Source of the DNA: Acidobacteriota bacterium
GTDB taxonomy: Bacteria; Acidobacteriota; Blastocatellia; Pyrinomonadales; Pyrinomonadaceae
Reading direction: 5' to 3'
DNA: 40,226 nt
Assembly: GCA_020200095.1 (NCBI GenBank)
Contig: JAIVJJ010000234.1
Span: 1 to 40,226 of the forward strand
Positions 14,070-23,265 of the stretch are shown here, piece by piece (within the stretch, counting starts at the first letter, position 1; each line of letters opens with the position of its first letter). A program made the position numbers and the translations under genes. The notes beneath the pieces were generated by a model. The model saw nothing but the letters and a program-made list of their open reading frames with translations, did not search any database and had not been told where the DNA came from.

Positions 14070-16391
14070 TTACGAAAGAATGGTAGTCTCTCCTAACTCA
14101 GTATACCCAGGTTCACCGAGTAGCCAAGTGCGGGGAGCGTGCAGAGGGCGCAAGATTAATCTATCGACAGGAGATTCCCCCCGCTGAATATTTCGTGTAT
14201 ATCCATATACTGCGCATACAATTTTACCTGTCCGCCTCGTGTTAATAACAACGCAGTCATTCAATTGTAAGCGAGGATCGCATGGTATCTCAATCGGATC
14301 AATACTCGGGACTGGTATTGATACTTCAGTTAATAATGAATTTGCTACTTCCGTTACCGATTCATGGTGTGATCTCCAATCATTTATCGGAAGATTATAA
14401 GGTTGATAACCAAACTCCCCCCCAGAACCGGCATCATAAATGGTTTTCGAAGATTCCGAAAGCGGCTGAGTTTTATACCCCGGTATCCGTAAGGCAGGTG
14501 TTCCTGCGGATGTTGCTAATCGAACCGTATCAGGACTCGTATTATCAACATTGATGGTTAAGTTTTGCTGATCTTGCATTTCTACCCTGACAGACACGCC
14601 AGGGGGAATTGTGCCATCACTTACCCGAGTTACGTGAAAGCCATTTGTCACTCCATCAGTCCACGGATCAACAAACGGTGGATTTGTTGATGTGACTCGA
14701 TAGGTGTTAGCAAGTGGAACCGAAAAACGTTTTAACGTATAGGGTGGCGTATCAAATTGCTCTGCTCGACTTGAATTGAAAACAACAGCAGAAATTAAAA
14801 TATATTGTTCACTTCCATACGTCATAAAATTAACAAATGAATCCTTACGTAAATGTATATTTAAGTCTTCAATTTCATCCTCATCTAATATTATAGTATT
14901 AGCGTTCGTATAAGCTTTACGAATTGTCTCACGATTAAGAAACTCTATAACTCCGGTTTCACGACTAAGAATCACACCTAATTCTGCTGCTAATATATCT
15001 TGCAAAATTGTAGCCCCAGCAATAAGATAAATATCCGGAATCAAAGTAATATAACTTAATGCTAAATCTAACTTAGTTTGACCCTGTAAACCAAAAAGAG
15101 ACGGCGGGTCCATCGACCATGTTAAAGTACCGCTAATTGTTTTCCACCACTGTACATCCTGTGTTGGCATCTTAGATTGTACACGAACCCCACAATAATT
15201 TTGATAAACAGTAAAAGCATTTAATACTGTTGTATTAACTACAGTAGTTGTTACACCGTCCACATAAAAAGTAGCCGTTACTCCACTATCTGAAGTACGC
15301 CATAATAGGCCGACTCCAATATAATGCCAACCTAAAGCAGAAATCGTCGGACCGGTAAAAGTAACATCATACGACTGTCCGGTAAAGTGAACCAAGTTGG
15401 CAGAAACAACTCCAGTCGTTGAAAATCGTAATTCAAACTGACACCGGCCTCCTGCATCTAAATCACCTGAAATTGCTACCGCTATTGGTATAGTATAAGT
15501 TCCTGTATTTATAGCACGGGGGCCATAAACCCATGCGCCTAATTGATGAGTTTCCCCCTTATTCCATGTAGCCCGGGGATCAATAGTATAACGATACTGA
15601 CCATATCCGGCGGTTGTTCCATTAGCTGCATACCCGTATTTACCGGGTACAAATAGAGGGTCCGGGGGACCTAGTGTTGAATCAATTCCCACATAATTCG
15701 GTGACGTTATTGCTTCAGGAAACCAAGCTCCGGCTAATGTAACACAAAAATGACCCACAACTGTAGCAGTAGTTAATATAGCTCGACCCGACTGAAACAG
15801 ACCACATTGTCTAAAAATTTGATCAATAGCCCATGTTAGATTAAATTTCTGTCGTTCTGTAGTTAGTGCGGAAAATAATAAGTATTGATAATCAACAGAT
15901 ATAGTACGTATAAGCAACGGATAATTTGTAAGATCGATTAAATCTAATGCGGTTATCTTAACTGTTCCATCATATTGGGGATCGACACTTCTTATAACAC
16001 CAAGAAACTGCGCAATTGTAACAACACTATTCGAAAGAGGCACTAATATCCGATAACGCACACCTGCGTCGATTAAACTATTTCCAAATAAGGGGCTGTC
16101 ATCCCTCCACGGTGAAAGAATTTGACCTATATCTAATTCAGTAGTGGGAGTTTGTTTGCCAAATAGTGTAAACGTAAGTTGAGCGGTAGAATATCCTTCC
16201 ACAACCTGTAAATTGCTAGGAATATTTCCCCGTAAGCTGCGCTCTAATTGTAAGTCATCAAAAATGCTTGATATATCAGAATATGGACCGTCAAAACCGG
16301 TTCCGTCCCAATCAATTTTTAATTCATTAATTAAAATGGAGTGAGGAAGGCGTAAGTACTGAGCTAATTCGGTATTATCTGAATACTGCAT
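14070..16391 (-). CDS. Large tail-tip protein with LamG-like insert
   Basis: A 773-aa protein with GGAGG before ATG 16391. Residues about 1-180 look like the baseplate hub/tail-tip class (duplex-like strands with LTFTLFGKQTPTTELDIG). A central part around 290-420 resembles a concanavalin/LamG sugar-binding fold (GWHYIGVGLLWRTSDSGVTA..FYVDG). The rest continues a hub-like pattern (EDLNIHLRKDSFVNF...). It follows the distal-tail gene, as in siphovirus tail clusters. Likely roles are closing the tail tip and binding carbohydrate on the host wall. Confidence 0.7.
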   Translation of the reverse strand: MQYSDNTELAQYLRLPHSILINELKIDWDGTGFDGPYSDISSIFDDLQLERSLRGNIPSNLQVVEGYSTAQLTFTLFGKQTPTTELDIGQILSPWRDDSPLFGNSLIDAGVRYRILVPLSNSVVTIAQFLGVIRSVDPQYDGTVKITALDLIDLTNYPLLIRTISVDYQYLLFSALTTERQKFNLTWAIDQIFRQCGLFQSGRAILTTATVVGHFCVTLAGAWFPEAITSPNYVGIDSTLGPPDPLFVPGKYGYAANGTTAGYGQYRYTIDPRATWNKGETHQLGAWVYGPRAINTGTYTIPIAVAISGDLDAGGRCQFELRFSTTGVVSANLVHFTGQSYDVTFTGPTISALGWHYIGVGLLWRTSDSGVTATFYVDGVTTTVVNTTVLNAFTVYQNYCGVRVQSKMPTQDVQWWKTISGTLTWSMDPPSLFGLQGQTKLDLALSYITLIPDIYLIAGATILQDILAAELGVILSRETGVIEFLNRETIRKAYTNANTIILDEDEIEDLNIHLRKDSFVNFMTYGSEQYILISAVVFNSSRAEQFDTPPYTLKRFSVPLANTYRVTSTNPPFVDPWTDGVTNGFHVTRVSDGTIPPGVSVRVEMQDQQNLTINVDNTSPDTVRLATSAGTPALRIPGYKTQPLSESSKTIYDAGSGGEFGYQPYNLPINDWRSHHESVTEVANSLLTEVSIPVPSIDPIEIPCDPRLQLNDCVVINTRRTGKIVCAVYGYTRNIQRGESPVDRLILRPLHAPRTWLLGEPGYTELGETTILS

Positions 16392-16394
16392 CTA

Positions 16395-17276
16395 TTAAAC
16401 CTCCCGCACTGTGAAACTGATTTCGTAAGTATGAAATGTATTGTATTGTGCATCAAAATCTATGATAGCAACTTCTCCGATTCCACCCCCTATAGACCAC
16501 CTGGGATCATCGTTACTATCTCGACACTTGATAGCTGTGGTAGTTATAATTCTTTCGCCCGCACCGGATTGACAGTTTAAGCCCACGGCGCAAGTCGCAT
16601 CATTACTTCCGGGCGAATACGTTAAAGACACGGATTGCCAAGTTGTGTTAAGAGTTACAGCGTTACCTAATATATCCGTCTGAGCTACTCCGGTTCTATT
16701 AAAAGGACGGATTAAAGCCTGAACAACACCCGAACCTGTTACTTCTAATGTTAAAACTAGAGGACGCAAATCTCGTAAAACTATCTGTTCACGAATATCA
16801 AAGTTTGATAATAATGTGCCAGCAGTAGCAGCCGGAACGGTCCAACGAATACCAGAATCAATAAAAGTTCTCAGATAACTGTTCAACTCAGGTGTTGTTA
16901 AATCTACTCGTAATATACTAGAATCGCCAGTGCTTGCAGTAAACGCTTTAGTATAACGGGATTGACTACCCCCCAGGGATACATCGGCAGATACTAAATT
17001 TAATGTATACGGATCTAAAAATCTTAGAGGTCTCGGCTGTGTCCACGACCAAAATGCTCGAATCTGCTCAGCGAGTCGAGAATTTAATCGTGAGTACTTA
17101 AAGGTCCACGATCTTTTCTGTCCCGACAGCACAGCAGAGTAACGCCCAGACGCGGCTACGCGCGCGCTCCCCAGACGCTGCACCGGCGCGCTCACACCGG
17201 CTCTAGCGGGAGGTGAGGGCAGCGGAACCATCGCACCTACTGGCCCCAGCAAAAATCGTTCATGCCAGGCCATCAT
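16395..17276 (-). CDS. Distal tail protein-like
   Basis: A 293-aa protein starting at ATG 17276 (or the next codon, also ATG) and sharing ATGA with the tape-measure stop. The N-terminal part (FLLGPVGAMVPLPSPPARAG, then RSWTFKYSRLNS) is typical of the gene right after the tape measure, where the distal tail protein belongs. The second half has a carbohydrate-binding-like beta pattern. The start of the gene is markedly GC-rich. Function assigned by gene order. Confidence 0.65.
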   Translation of the reverse strand: MMAWHERFLLGPVGAMVPLPSPPARAGVSAPVQRLGSARVAASGRYSAVLSGQKRSWTFKYSRLNSRLAEQIRAFWSWTQPRPLRFLDPYTLNLVSADVSLGGSQSRYTKAFTASTGDSSILRVDLTTPELNSYLRTFIDSGIRWTVPAATAGTLLSNFDIREQIVLRDLRPLVLTLEVTGSGVVQALIRPFNRTGVAQTDILGNAVTLNTTWQSVSLTYSPGSNDATCAVGLNCQSGAGERIITTTAIKCRDSNDDPRWSIGGGIGEVAIIDFDAQYNTFHTYEISFTVREV

Positions 17277-19321
17277 ATCCCCCCTAATCGTCGCTTATTT
17301 AATACGTTCTCGGTATTAATTACACGGGCTGCCCCGGCACTCTCTAATCTAAGAGTACTACTGTTTAATGCACGTTGAATCGCTAACTCCAGTGCCTTTT
17401 CGAAAGTTTCGCCTGTGGGTAAAGCCGCAGTGAGACGAGCAACCATATCATCTCCCGGACTTGCTGCGTTAGTCAAACTAACACTAGCTCGGATTACATC
17501 GTCTAATCCATTTCGAATACCTGAAGCCAACATCTGACTAATGCGTTGCCCAGCTATATCAGGTGAACCGCTACCGGATAGCGGTCCCCACTTAGCGGGT
17601 GAAAATGGTAAAGCATCCCGGATTGTACTTGCCACCGATCCGATTGCGTTTCGGACCGCGCCCAGCATATTTTTAATACCGTCAATAAGACCTTGAATAA
17701 TCCGCTTACCAGCATCAAAAAGCAGACGCCCTAAATCACCAAGTGCCCCTATAATTTTACCCGGTAGTTCTTTCATAAAATTAACAGCCGCTGAAATTCC
17801 GTCCGAGAATACTCTTTTAATAGTTTCCCAGTGTTTAATAATAAGACCAACAAGAGTAAAGTTTAAAAATAGATTAACCAAAAAATCAACACCTGCCTTT
17901 ACTGCACCCGTTATCCATTCCCACGCGGCTTTAACAAAATTGACTATGGCGTCCCACGCAGCTTTAGTCGCGTTCGTTACTGTATCCCAATTAAGTACAA
18001 TAATTGCCACTAAAGCAATAATTGCTGCAATAATCCATCCTATAGGACCCATAGCAATAATCCATGCAGCTGCCATGCGAGCAGCACTAGTTAGTGCAGC
18101 TATAGCCATCGCACCCCACTGCGCAACCCATATCGCTGCTGTCCGGATAACAGAACCTTCCAAACCCGTTAATGCACCGATAAGAGGAATGAACTTTCCG
18201 ATAAGAGGACCCATAATAGCGGACCATCCAATAAAGCCACCTATAATACTCTGAATAGGTCCAGGTAATGATGTAAAAATAGAGGCTAACGTAAAAACAG
18301 CGGATACTAAATGGGGTAAAATCTCTAATAGAGCAAATGCAATCTGCCCAAGAGCAGAAAAAACTTCACCGATTTTTTCTTGCCCCTCAGCGGATTGCAC
18401 CCACGCTAACATATTAGCAGTGAGATCTCGAATAGTTGTTAAAAACGTCCCCCCATCAGAATTAGATGCTTGAAAGACGCCTGTTATTAATCCTCCAAGA
18501 TTAGCAATTATTTGACCCAGTACAGCTAATGAATCGACGCCAGCCTGTATCCATTCGCCCAATTGTCCGCTTTCCCGAGCTTTCGCTATGAAGGCAGTAA
18601 ATCTATCAATTAAGCCACCAATCATTGCTGATAACGATGGTAATGAAGCAGAACCCACTGTTACTACATCTAGAATTGCTTGGACTAAATTCGGGAATCG
18701 ACTAATTAATGTATCAATGAACGTTTGCATATTCCCGAACGATTGTGAAACGTCTGAAATCGTTGTCGATTCCTCTAAAAATTGTGCAATTCCTCGGGTA
18801 GCACTTCCCATAGAATTAGCAGCCTGAAACATAGCAGTGTTCACTACGGGCATATACTTTCGACCCAATAGGTCAACATGCGTATTCATCCCAGACCAGA
18901 ATGTTTCTTGCACTCGGTTACGCATAGTATCCCAAGCAGGAACTAAAGCCTGAATTGAACGCATAACATCCTGCATAGCAGGAGGCATTGTCTTTATAGA
19001 TTCAGCAAACTTAGCGGGATCACGAACATTTTTTAATGCGTCGCCAAATCCCGCTGTTGCTAGCTTTAATGCACCTAAAATAATAGCCGCTGCTCCGGCT
19101 GCCGCCGGAATAGTTCCTAATGCTCCGGATAACTGCCATGCCGCGCCAGCAGCATTAAACATCATCGGTAAATTACTGACGGTTGTAAACTGTTGTAACA
19201 GACCTGTAGCATCACCTATTGGACGATCTAAAGATGAAAATGCCCGATGAGTTTCTGCTAATTGACGCAAGGCGGATTCGTTTTTTACTTCTATATGTGC
19301 CGTTAATTCGCCAAGATTCAT
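17273..19321 (-). CDS. Tail tape measure protein
   Basis: A 682-aa protein, the usual marker of a long flexible or contractile tail; it sets tail length and enters the cell during DNA injection. Seen: coiled and alanine-rich N-terminal helices, hydrophobic spans around 365-450 (AAWIIAMGPIGWIIAAIIAL region), and an amphipathic tail with repeated W-x-x-I/A helices (AAWDAIVNFVKAAWEWI). It comes after the frameshifted chaperone gene. The length would predict a tail of roughly 100 nm by the usual 1.5 Å per residue rule. Confidence 0.92.
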   Translation of the reverse strand: MNLGELTAHIEVKNESALRQLAETHRAFSSLDRPIGDATGLLQQFTTVSNLPMMFNAAGAAWQLSGALGTIPAAAGAAAIILGALKLATAGFGDALKNVRDPAKFAESIKTMPPAMQDVMRSIQALVPAWDTMRNRVQETFWSGMNTHVDLLGRKYMPVVNTAMFQAANSMGSATRGIAQFLEESTTISDVSQSFGNMQTFIDTLISRFPNLVQAILDVVTVGSASLPSLSAMIGGLIDRFTAFIAKARESGQLGEWIQAGVDSLAVLGQIIANLGGLITGVFQASNSDGGTFLTTIRDLTANMLAWVQSAEGQEKIGEVFSALGQIAFALLEILPHLVSAVFTLASIFTSLPGPIQSIIGGFIGWSAIMGPLIGKFIPLIGALTGLEGSVIRTAAIWVAQWGAMAIAALTSAARMAAAWIIAMGPIGWIIAAIIALVAIIVLNWDTVTNATKAAWDAIVNFVKAAWEWITGAVKAGVDFLVNLFLNFTLVGLIIKHWETIKRVFSDGISAAVNFMKELPGKIIGALGDLGRLLFDAGKRIIQGLIDGIKNMLGAVRNAIGSVASTIRDALPFSPAKWGPLSGSGSPDIAGQRISQMLASGIRNGLDDVIRASVSLTNAASPGDDMVARLTAALPTGETFEKALELAIQRALNSSTLRLESAGAARVINTENVLNKRRLGGI

Positions 19322-19325
19322 CTAC

Positions 19326-19894
19326 CTACCTTAATGCTCGTGTTGTTATCGACTCAATCTCCTCTACAGTATTAACTTCCCTTGGCATTTTCTTATATAA
19401 CTGCCAAAACAACGAATCATCGGGCAACCCACGCAATAAAACATAGAATCGTCTAATACTTAGAATGCTTAACTCTCGCCCTCCGATTGTATAAAAGAAT
19501 GTAAAATCCCGTTCTATCGCGGCCCAGAATTGTTTAATGGGATTTTCACTTTTCCCTCAGCAAACGCCTTATCCATTTCGCGAGCAACCTCTAAGGGCGT
19601 CATTTTGCTACCCTGTAAGCGTAGCATAGTCCAAGATAATAAAACAATCATCTGTCGTGCACCTATACCCTTATTTAACCAATTGGATAAAAGATCTGTT
19701 CCATATACCCCTTTAATTAATGCCGCGAGTTCTTCTTCTTTACTAAAATTAGCGGCTTGAATTTTCCTCTCAATTGCTAAGGGTAAATCAAATGGAAGCG
19801 GAACCTTCTCGCCAAGAAAAATAAAAGTTTGACGCGGGGCGGTATCCGAATACTCTTGCCAATAAGCATCAAAATCAATTGTCTCATCTGACAT
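19326..19894 (-). CDS. Tail assembly chaperone, frameshifted long form (gpGT-like)
   Basis: Reading starts at ATG 19894 and shifts by -1 at the slippery site (19550-19556), then continues in the other frame to TAG 19326-19328. The product is 189 aa. The frame after the shift reads ENPIKQFWAAIERDFTFFYT and continues with well-formed protein to TTRALR, without an obvious own start. Placement between tail tube and tape measure is the classic position for this pair in siphoviruses, where the long and short forms guide tail assembly at a set ratio. Confidence 0.85.
19514..19894 (-). CDS. Tail assembly chaperone, short form (gpG-like)
   Basis: The unshifted product, 126 aa, ends GKVKIPLNNSGPR. The N-terminus is acidic (SDETIDFDAYWQEYSD), and the middle is helical (LPLAIERKIQAANFSKEEEL). 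Known of the class: it coats the tape measure during assembly and is not in the finished virion. The neighbours on both sides fit. Confidence 0.85.
   Translation of the reverse strand: MSDETIDFDAYWQEYSDTAPRQTFIFLGEKVPLPFDLPLAIERKIQAANFSKEEELAALIKGVYGTDLLSNWLNKGIGARQMIVLLSWTMLRLQGSKMTPLEVAREMDKAFAEGKVKIPLNNSGPR
19550..19556 (-). other. Slippery heptamer GGGAAAA for -1 frameshift
   Basis: On the coding strand the site is GA[G GGA AAA]GTG, which obeys the XXXYYYZ rule. Slipping back one base leads directly into the frame ending at 19326. It lies 12-13 codons before the zero-frame stop, as in other phages. Confidence 0.85.
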
Positions 19895-19906
19895 AAAATA
19901 ACCTCA

Positions 19907-20356
19907 TTAAACTGCTGCGGAAGTAGCGAGACCACTTTTAGTGAGAGTGACTTCCCAACCTGTCCGATCATTATGGCCTCCCCCGATGGTCGGACCGGTT
20001 GCCCAAGTACTCCAAACGACCCAAGTAGTTTGAATAGTATGGCGGAATCTGACTTTCCCAACGGCGGTATCGCCCTTTAATCCAATAAGGGTATCAATAC
20101 GAGCTTGTCCCGGATTACGTACACCGCCGGAACTTAACTTATATCGACCTGTTATCCCTAAAGTCGCGCCACGTTGAACGGGGGTTGACTCATGCTCGCC
20201 CTGGGATTCAAAAGTTGTATCGTCCGATACCTCCTCATTTTCTCCTAGATTCAATTCAAAGCTTAAAATACCTAAAATATCAAGCCATGTGCCACTTCCA
20301 TCCGCCAGTGAGTTGACCTGAAAAATCCAATCACGCGCTAGTATTTGATCGGCCAC
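19907..20356 (-). CDS. Major tail (tube) protein
   Basis: A 149-aa protein with the mixed-strand pattern of siphovirus tail tube subunits: RDWIFQVNSLADGSGTWLDI at the front, then alternating strands (LGITGRYKLSSGG, VGKVRFRHTIQTTW) and a GWEVTLTKSGLAT end. It lies between tail terminator and chaperone genes, where the tube gene belongs. ATG 20356 overlaps the previous gene by 26 bp. Confidence 0.82.
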   Translation of the reverse strand: MADQILARDWIFQVNSLADGSGTWLDILGILSFELNLGENEEVSDDTTFESQGEHESTPVQRGATLGITGRYKLSSGGVRNPGQARIDTLIGLKGDTAVGKVRFRHTIQTTWVVWSTWATGPTIGGGHNDRTGWEVTLTKSGLATSAAV

Positions 20357-20783
20357 AATTCACTCTCTCTGGGTTGTAAAGTTGTGGAGTAATTCTAACA
20401 GCATGATGGTGTCGATTATTATCATCCCTTCCTAAATAGGTAGGACCGGAGTCTAAGCCAATACAAAGAAGAATCTCTAAATCTTTAATAGTAATTGGCC
20501 CTAAACCGTGTAAGCTATTATATATCTGTTGAGCTAAACGCCGTGATTCTAATGGATTAGTAGTTCCCCGTATACGAATTTGTACCCGCGGAAAATCATA
20601 TTCCTCGACTGTGCTTGCCGCTTCTCCCTCTTGCGTTGTAATAACTATTGCATAAGGCGGATCAGCAGCCATATAATCTAATAATATGCCCCATTCATCA
20701 ATTGAATATACTTGGTTAGTTCGATAAATACCTAGACTTTGTGAATCCAGATAATAAGCAAAAGCTTCAATTATAGTAATCAT
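20331..20783 (-). CDS. Tail terminator protein
   Basis: A 150-aa protein. The helix-strand pattern (MITIIEAFAYYLDSQSLG... then PRVQIRIRGTTNPLESRRLA...IYNSLHG) is that of the tail terminator/minor capsid family in which the VQIRIRG strand is followed by a helix with an A-x-x-I-Y-N-S-L motif. It caps the tail tube before head joining. Position just before the tube gene agrees. Confidence 0.82.
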   Translation of the reverse strand: MITIIEAFAYYLDSQSLGIYRTNQVYSIDEWGILLDYMAADPPYAIVITTQEGEAASTVEEYDFPRVQIRIRGTTNPLESRRLAQQIYNSLHGLGPITIKDLEILLCIGLDSGPTYLGRDDNNRHHHAVRITPQLYNPERVNCGRSNTSA

Positions 20784-21112
20784 AAATGAATCTCATCCGC
20801 TATGAGACTTAACATTCTTCGAGCCTCTGTCACCATCGGGCGTTCAACATACTTGGGTCCCCCGCCACGTGGATGTTTAAAACGTAAGCGTTCGTGTTGA
20901 ACGATTGCAATAACCGGTTGGGAAGGTGAACCGCCAAAACTAATACGTCCGCCAGATACACGACCGGACCGACGTAAGTCACCCATCTCTATAGGTGCTA
21001 AGGAACGAGCGGATTCCAATAAATGTCTCGCTGCTCTATTTTCTCCCGCGCGCGAACCGGCTACTATGATTGCCGATACACGATCACCGTGCCAGTCTAA
21101 TGTAACTCTCAC
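20780..21112 (-). CDS. Neck/tail-completion protein (HK97 gp10-like)
   Basis: A 110-aa basic protein. The segment ARHLLESARSLAPIEMGDLR followed by S-G-R-V is the signature region of HK97 gp10-like proteins, where a helix leads to L-x-x-S. GGGPKYVERPM near the end also fits. It joins the head connector to the tail. Overlaps of 4 bp on both sides. Confidence 0.78.
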   Translation of the reverse strand: MRVTLDWHGDRVSAIIVAGSRAGENRAARHLLESARSLAPIEMGDLRRSGRVSGGRISFGGSPSQPVIAIVQHERLRFKHPRGGGPKYVERPMVTEARRMLSLIADEIHL

Positions 21113-21426
21113 CGTAAAATTACCTCCAGATGATCAGGAGTAGGTAAACCTCCACCGTCGCGTCGCTTGACATTTAAAACCGTAGTCTCTCGCCCATTAA
21201 CAATTGCGCGAGAATCTAAAGGAATTTCAGCGGCTAAGTCGCCGATAAAAATCGTGGCGGAAGAAACTACTTCCGCACCATCACGATCTCGTTGTAATGT
21301 TGTCTGATCGTCAATGAAACAAGCATAAGTAATAGGAGAACCGTAGCTAGGCCCCTGCGAGTATTGTCCCAGGAGGGGCTCGATTATAATTTTATGACGT
21401 AATAAAAATTTTGGAATAGTTCCCAC
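21109..21426 (-). CDS. Head closure (stopper) protein
   Basis: A 105-aa beta-rich protein (HKIIIEPLLGQYSQGPSYGS, ATIFIGDLAAEIPLDSRAIV, LEVILR end) in the position of head-tail stopper proteins of the SPP1 gp16 or HK97 gp7 kind. DNA retention at the portal is its usual job. Assigned by gene order and strand pattern. Confidence 0.72.
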   Translation of the reverse strand: MGTIPKFLLRHKIIIEPLLGQYSQGPSYGSPITYACFIDDQTTLQRDRDGAEVVSSATIFIGDLAAEIPLDSRAIVNGRETTVLNVKRRDGGGLPTPDHLEVILR

Positions 21427-21807
21427 TTATACCACCCGCGCCCGGATGGGTAATAAACGTGCGCGCCGCAATTCGGCTAAGACTTGTGGCGCTATTAATT
21501 CCTTTTTAGAATTATTCCCTCCGGATTTTTCCCCTAAAGTAACCGATCCAATACTTACAGTTCCGTAAGCAGATGATCCATGTTCACTCCCGTATCCGGC
21601 TTTCCAAAAACTCGCCTGTGCGAGAACCGCATTTTTAATAGCCTGACGTTGTTCAGCATCAATAGCTATACCGTTACTATCTACCTTGTAAACTGCCCCG
21701 ACTAATAGATTATCAATTACTGCGCTAGCACGCATTAATAAATTTTCGTCGGTCTCATCTGTGTAAGAAGTTAATTCAGCGGGAGTCGCATAAACGGGAT
21801 TAGTCAC
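21427..21807 (-). CDS. Head-tail connector protein (adaptor)
   Basis: A 126-aa mainly helical protein starting at GTG 21807, which shares GTGA with the previous gene. The front YATPAELTSYTD followed by a helix with ASAVIDNLLVGAVY matches the HK97 gp6-like adaptor group that binds under the portal ring. The QRQAIKNAVLAQASFW helix is typical. Confidence 0.8.
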   Translation of the reverse strand: MTNPVYATPAELTSYTDETDENLLMRASAVIDNLLVGAVYKVDSNGIAIDAEQRQAIKNAVLAQASFWKAGYGSEHGSSAYGTVSIGSVTLGEKSGGNNSKKELIAPQVLAELRRARLLPIRARVV

Positions 21808-21959
21808 GGCTTAATCTTTCCTACAGTGTTAATCGATTGATCACCGCTTAATTCTTCCTGCCACTCATTATCTGCGTGTAAACGCCTATCCTCCGCACTT
21901 CCTCTCTCAGTAAGAATCCGCTCACCATCTCGCTCACGTACATATAATACCAATTCCAT
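21804..21959 (-). CDS. 51-aa charged protein between decoration and adaptor genes
   Basis: ATG 21959, TGA 21804-21806. The sequence is MELVLYVRERDGERILTERG followed by an acidic, hydrophilic half. It resembles small conserved proteins found just before the head-tail adaptor in many actinophages. No motif known. Four-base overlap with the next gene supports it. Confidence 0.65.
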   Translation of the reverse strand: MELVLYVRERDGERILTERGSAEDRRLHADNEWQEELSGDQSINTVGKIKP

Positions 21960-21961
21960 AA

Positions 21962-22312
21962 TCACACACTCACTTTACTGCGCCTAAAAGCTGCCACAGT
22001 TAGACCAGCGGGTGTAGCAGAATATGTCCAATTTACTTCACCGTCCGCGTTATTGTACTCTGCCGGAAAATTATCCGTTTCAATATCCCCCGTGGTAGCA
22101 GGAATAACACACGTACGACCCGCTACTACCTGTCCATCAATAGTCGCCCCAATAGCAAAAGTAACAGTAACAGAAGAACCACTAGTATTTTTAAATGCGG
22201 CTGTAGTTCGGCCATCATTAATAAAACGATCTCCCGCGGCACCGGGTGCAACAAAAGGCGTATTACGGTTAGTGCCGCTCCGACTTACTTGCGTGGGAGT
22301 TAATAAAGCCAT
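21962..22312 (-). CDS. Probable head decoration protein
   Basis: A 116-aa beta-sandwich-like protein (TAAFKNTSGSSVTVTFAIGA, GRTCVIPATTGDIETDNFP, VNWTYSATPAGLTVAAFR). Location after the capsid gene and the small protein at 22312-22572 fits a capsid decoration or cement protein. Similar in style to the 126-aa protein at 22572-22952, so the phage may have two. Inferred. Confidence 0.55.
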   Translation of the reverse strand: MALLTPTQVSRSGTNRNTPFVAPGAAGDRFINDGRTTAAFKNTSGSSVTVTFAIGATIDGQVVAGRTCVIPATTGDIETDNFPAEYNNADGEVNWTYSATPAGLTVAAFRRSKVSV

Positions 22313-22572
22313 TAACTACTTCCGCCTCCCTTTTCCAACTCAGTAATCTTTTTTATGAGATCGGTTTTAGACATTTCTTCCGCGGTATCACGCGGGATAT
22401 TATGCTTTAACTCGGCATAATCAACCCAATCAGATTTAGAATCGCTTACGTTAGGCTTATCAACTTCAATTTCTTTTAAAGTACCCTCGTCAATCTGTGT
22501 TCTAACAGCATCGGACGCTTTCGTAAGATCAATGTTAAATAACGCGCCCCCAGGACCTTCATAAATAGGCAT
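22312..22572 (-). CDS. 86-aa acidic protein of the head cluster
   Basis: It starts MPIYEGPGGALFNIDLTK. The C-terminal part (RDTAEEMSKTDLIKKITELE) looks like a short SAP-like or Rho-N-like helical motif, as seen in small head proteins of other phages. One-base overlaps with both neighbours. Function not known. Confidence 0.55.
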   Translation of the reverse strand: MPIYEGPGGALFNIDLTKASDAVRTQIDEGTLKEIEVDKPNVSDSKSDWVDYAELKHNIPRDTAEEMSKTDLIKKITELEKGGGSS

Positions 22573-22952
22573 TAGTCCCTCATTCCTTGTTTCGGAAAAG
22601 CTCTAACTTTGATTACTCCAGTTGTCCCAGCTTCAAAATCGACGTATAAACTACCATCAGACTGAGCATATCGTCCCGATTCCATAAAAATCTCACGGGA
22701 CGTGCCGGTACCTACCGCAATGATTAAATCGCCGTAACGACCCAAAGTAGCCGGCGGATTAGAACCCTTACGAATAGTAACATTTTTACTGACACCCGCC
22801 GTATTTGACATTTCCAACCACATTGAACCGAAGGGTGCGTTTACAACACGCACTCCGTTAGTAACTAATGTAGCGTCAATAGTAGTTCCGGCAGGGGTGA
22901 CAATTGAAGAGTTTTTAGCTAACCGCGTGGGGATTACATCTGTACGGGGCAT
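22572..22952 (-). CDS. Probable capsid decoration/stabilisation protein
   Basis: A 126-aa protein with a strong beta pattern (GVRVVNAPFGSMWLEMSNTA, KNVTIRKGSNPPATLGRYG, GSLYVDFEAGTTGVIKVRAF). It lies two genes after the major capsid gene. Decoration proteins are the most common genes there. Inferred from position and fold pattern only. Confidence 0.55.
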   Translation of the reverse strand: MPRTDVIPTRLAKNSSIVTPAGTTIDATLVTNGVRVVNAPFGSMWLEMSNTAGVSKNVTIRKGSNPPATLGRYGDLIIAVGTGTSREIFMESGRYAQSDGSLYVDFEAGTTGVIKVRAFPKQGMRD

Positions 22953-22956
22953 TTAC

Positions 22957-23253
22957 TTACTCCCCGCTACCAATTATATCCATAAACTTTTCCATCAAAT
23001 ACGGGCCTCCTCGGGTCATCATCCAATAGGGACCCTTTTTCCGCATACGAGCAACCTCTGGATACATTCCCTTCAGACCGGATAACAAACCTCTGATCTC
23101 CTCGCGCCCTTTATCCAACGGAATCGCTTCAATGATTTCGTCTAAATTAAGCTTACCGTCATCCTGTAATCCTTGCTTAACCTCTCTTGCAGATCGAGCA
23201 AACAGATCTAACGTAGAATCTAAATTCGGAAACTCTTCGGCAATACTAGCCAT
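22957..23253 (-). CDS. 98-aa helical protein after the capsid gene
   Basis: Mostly helical and charged: SIAEEFPNLDSTLDLFARSA, then DEIIEAIPLDKGREEIRGLL, with a glycine-rich patch at GPYWMMTRGGPYL. No family recognised. Located directly after the major capsid gene and probably co-translated. It might be a head accessory. Confidence 0.6.
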   Translation of the reverse strand: MASIAEEFPNLDSTLDLFARSAREVKQGLQDDGKLNLDEIIEAIPLDKGREEIRGLLSGLKGMYPEVARMRKKGPYWMMTRGGPYLMEKFMDIIGSGE

Positions 23254-23265
23254 GTTAATGCCCTT

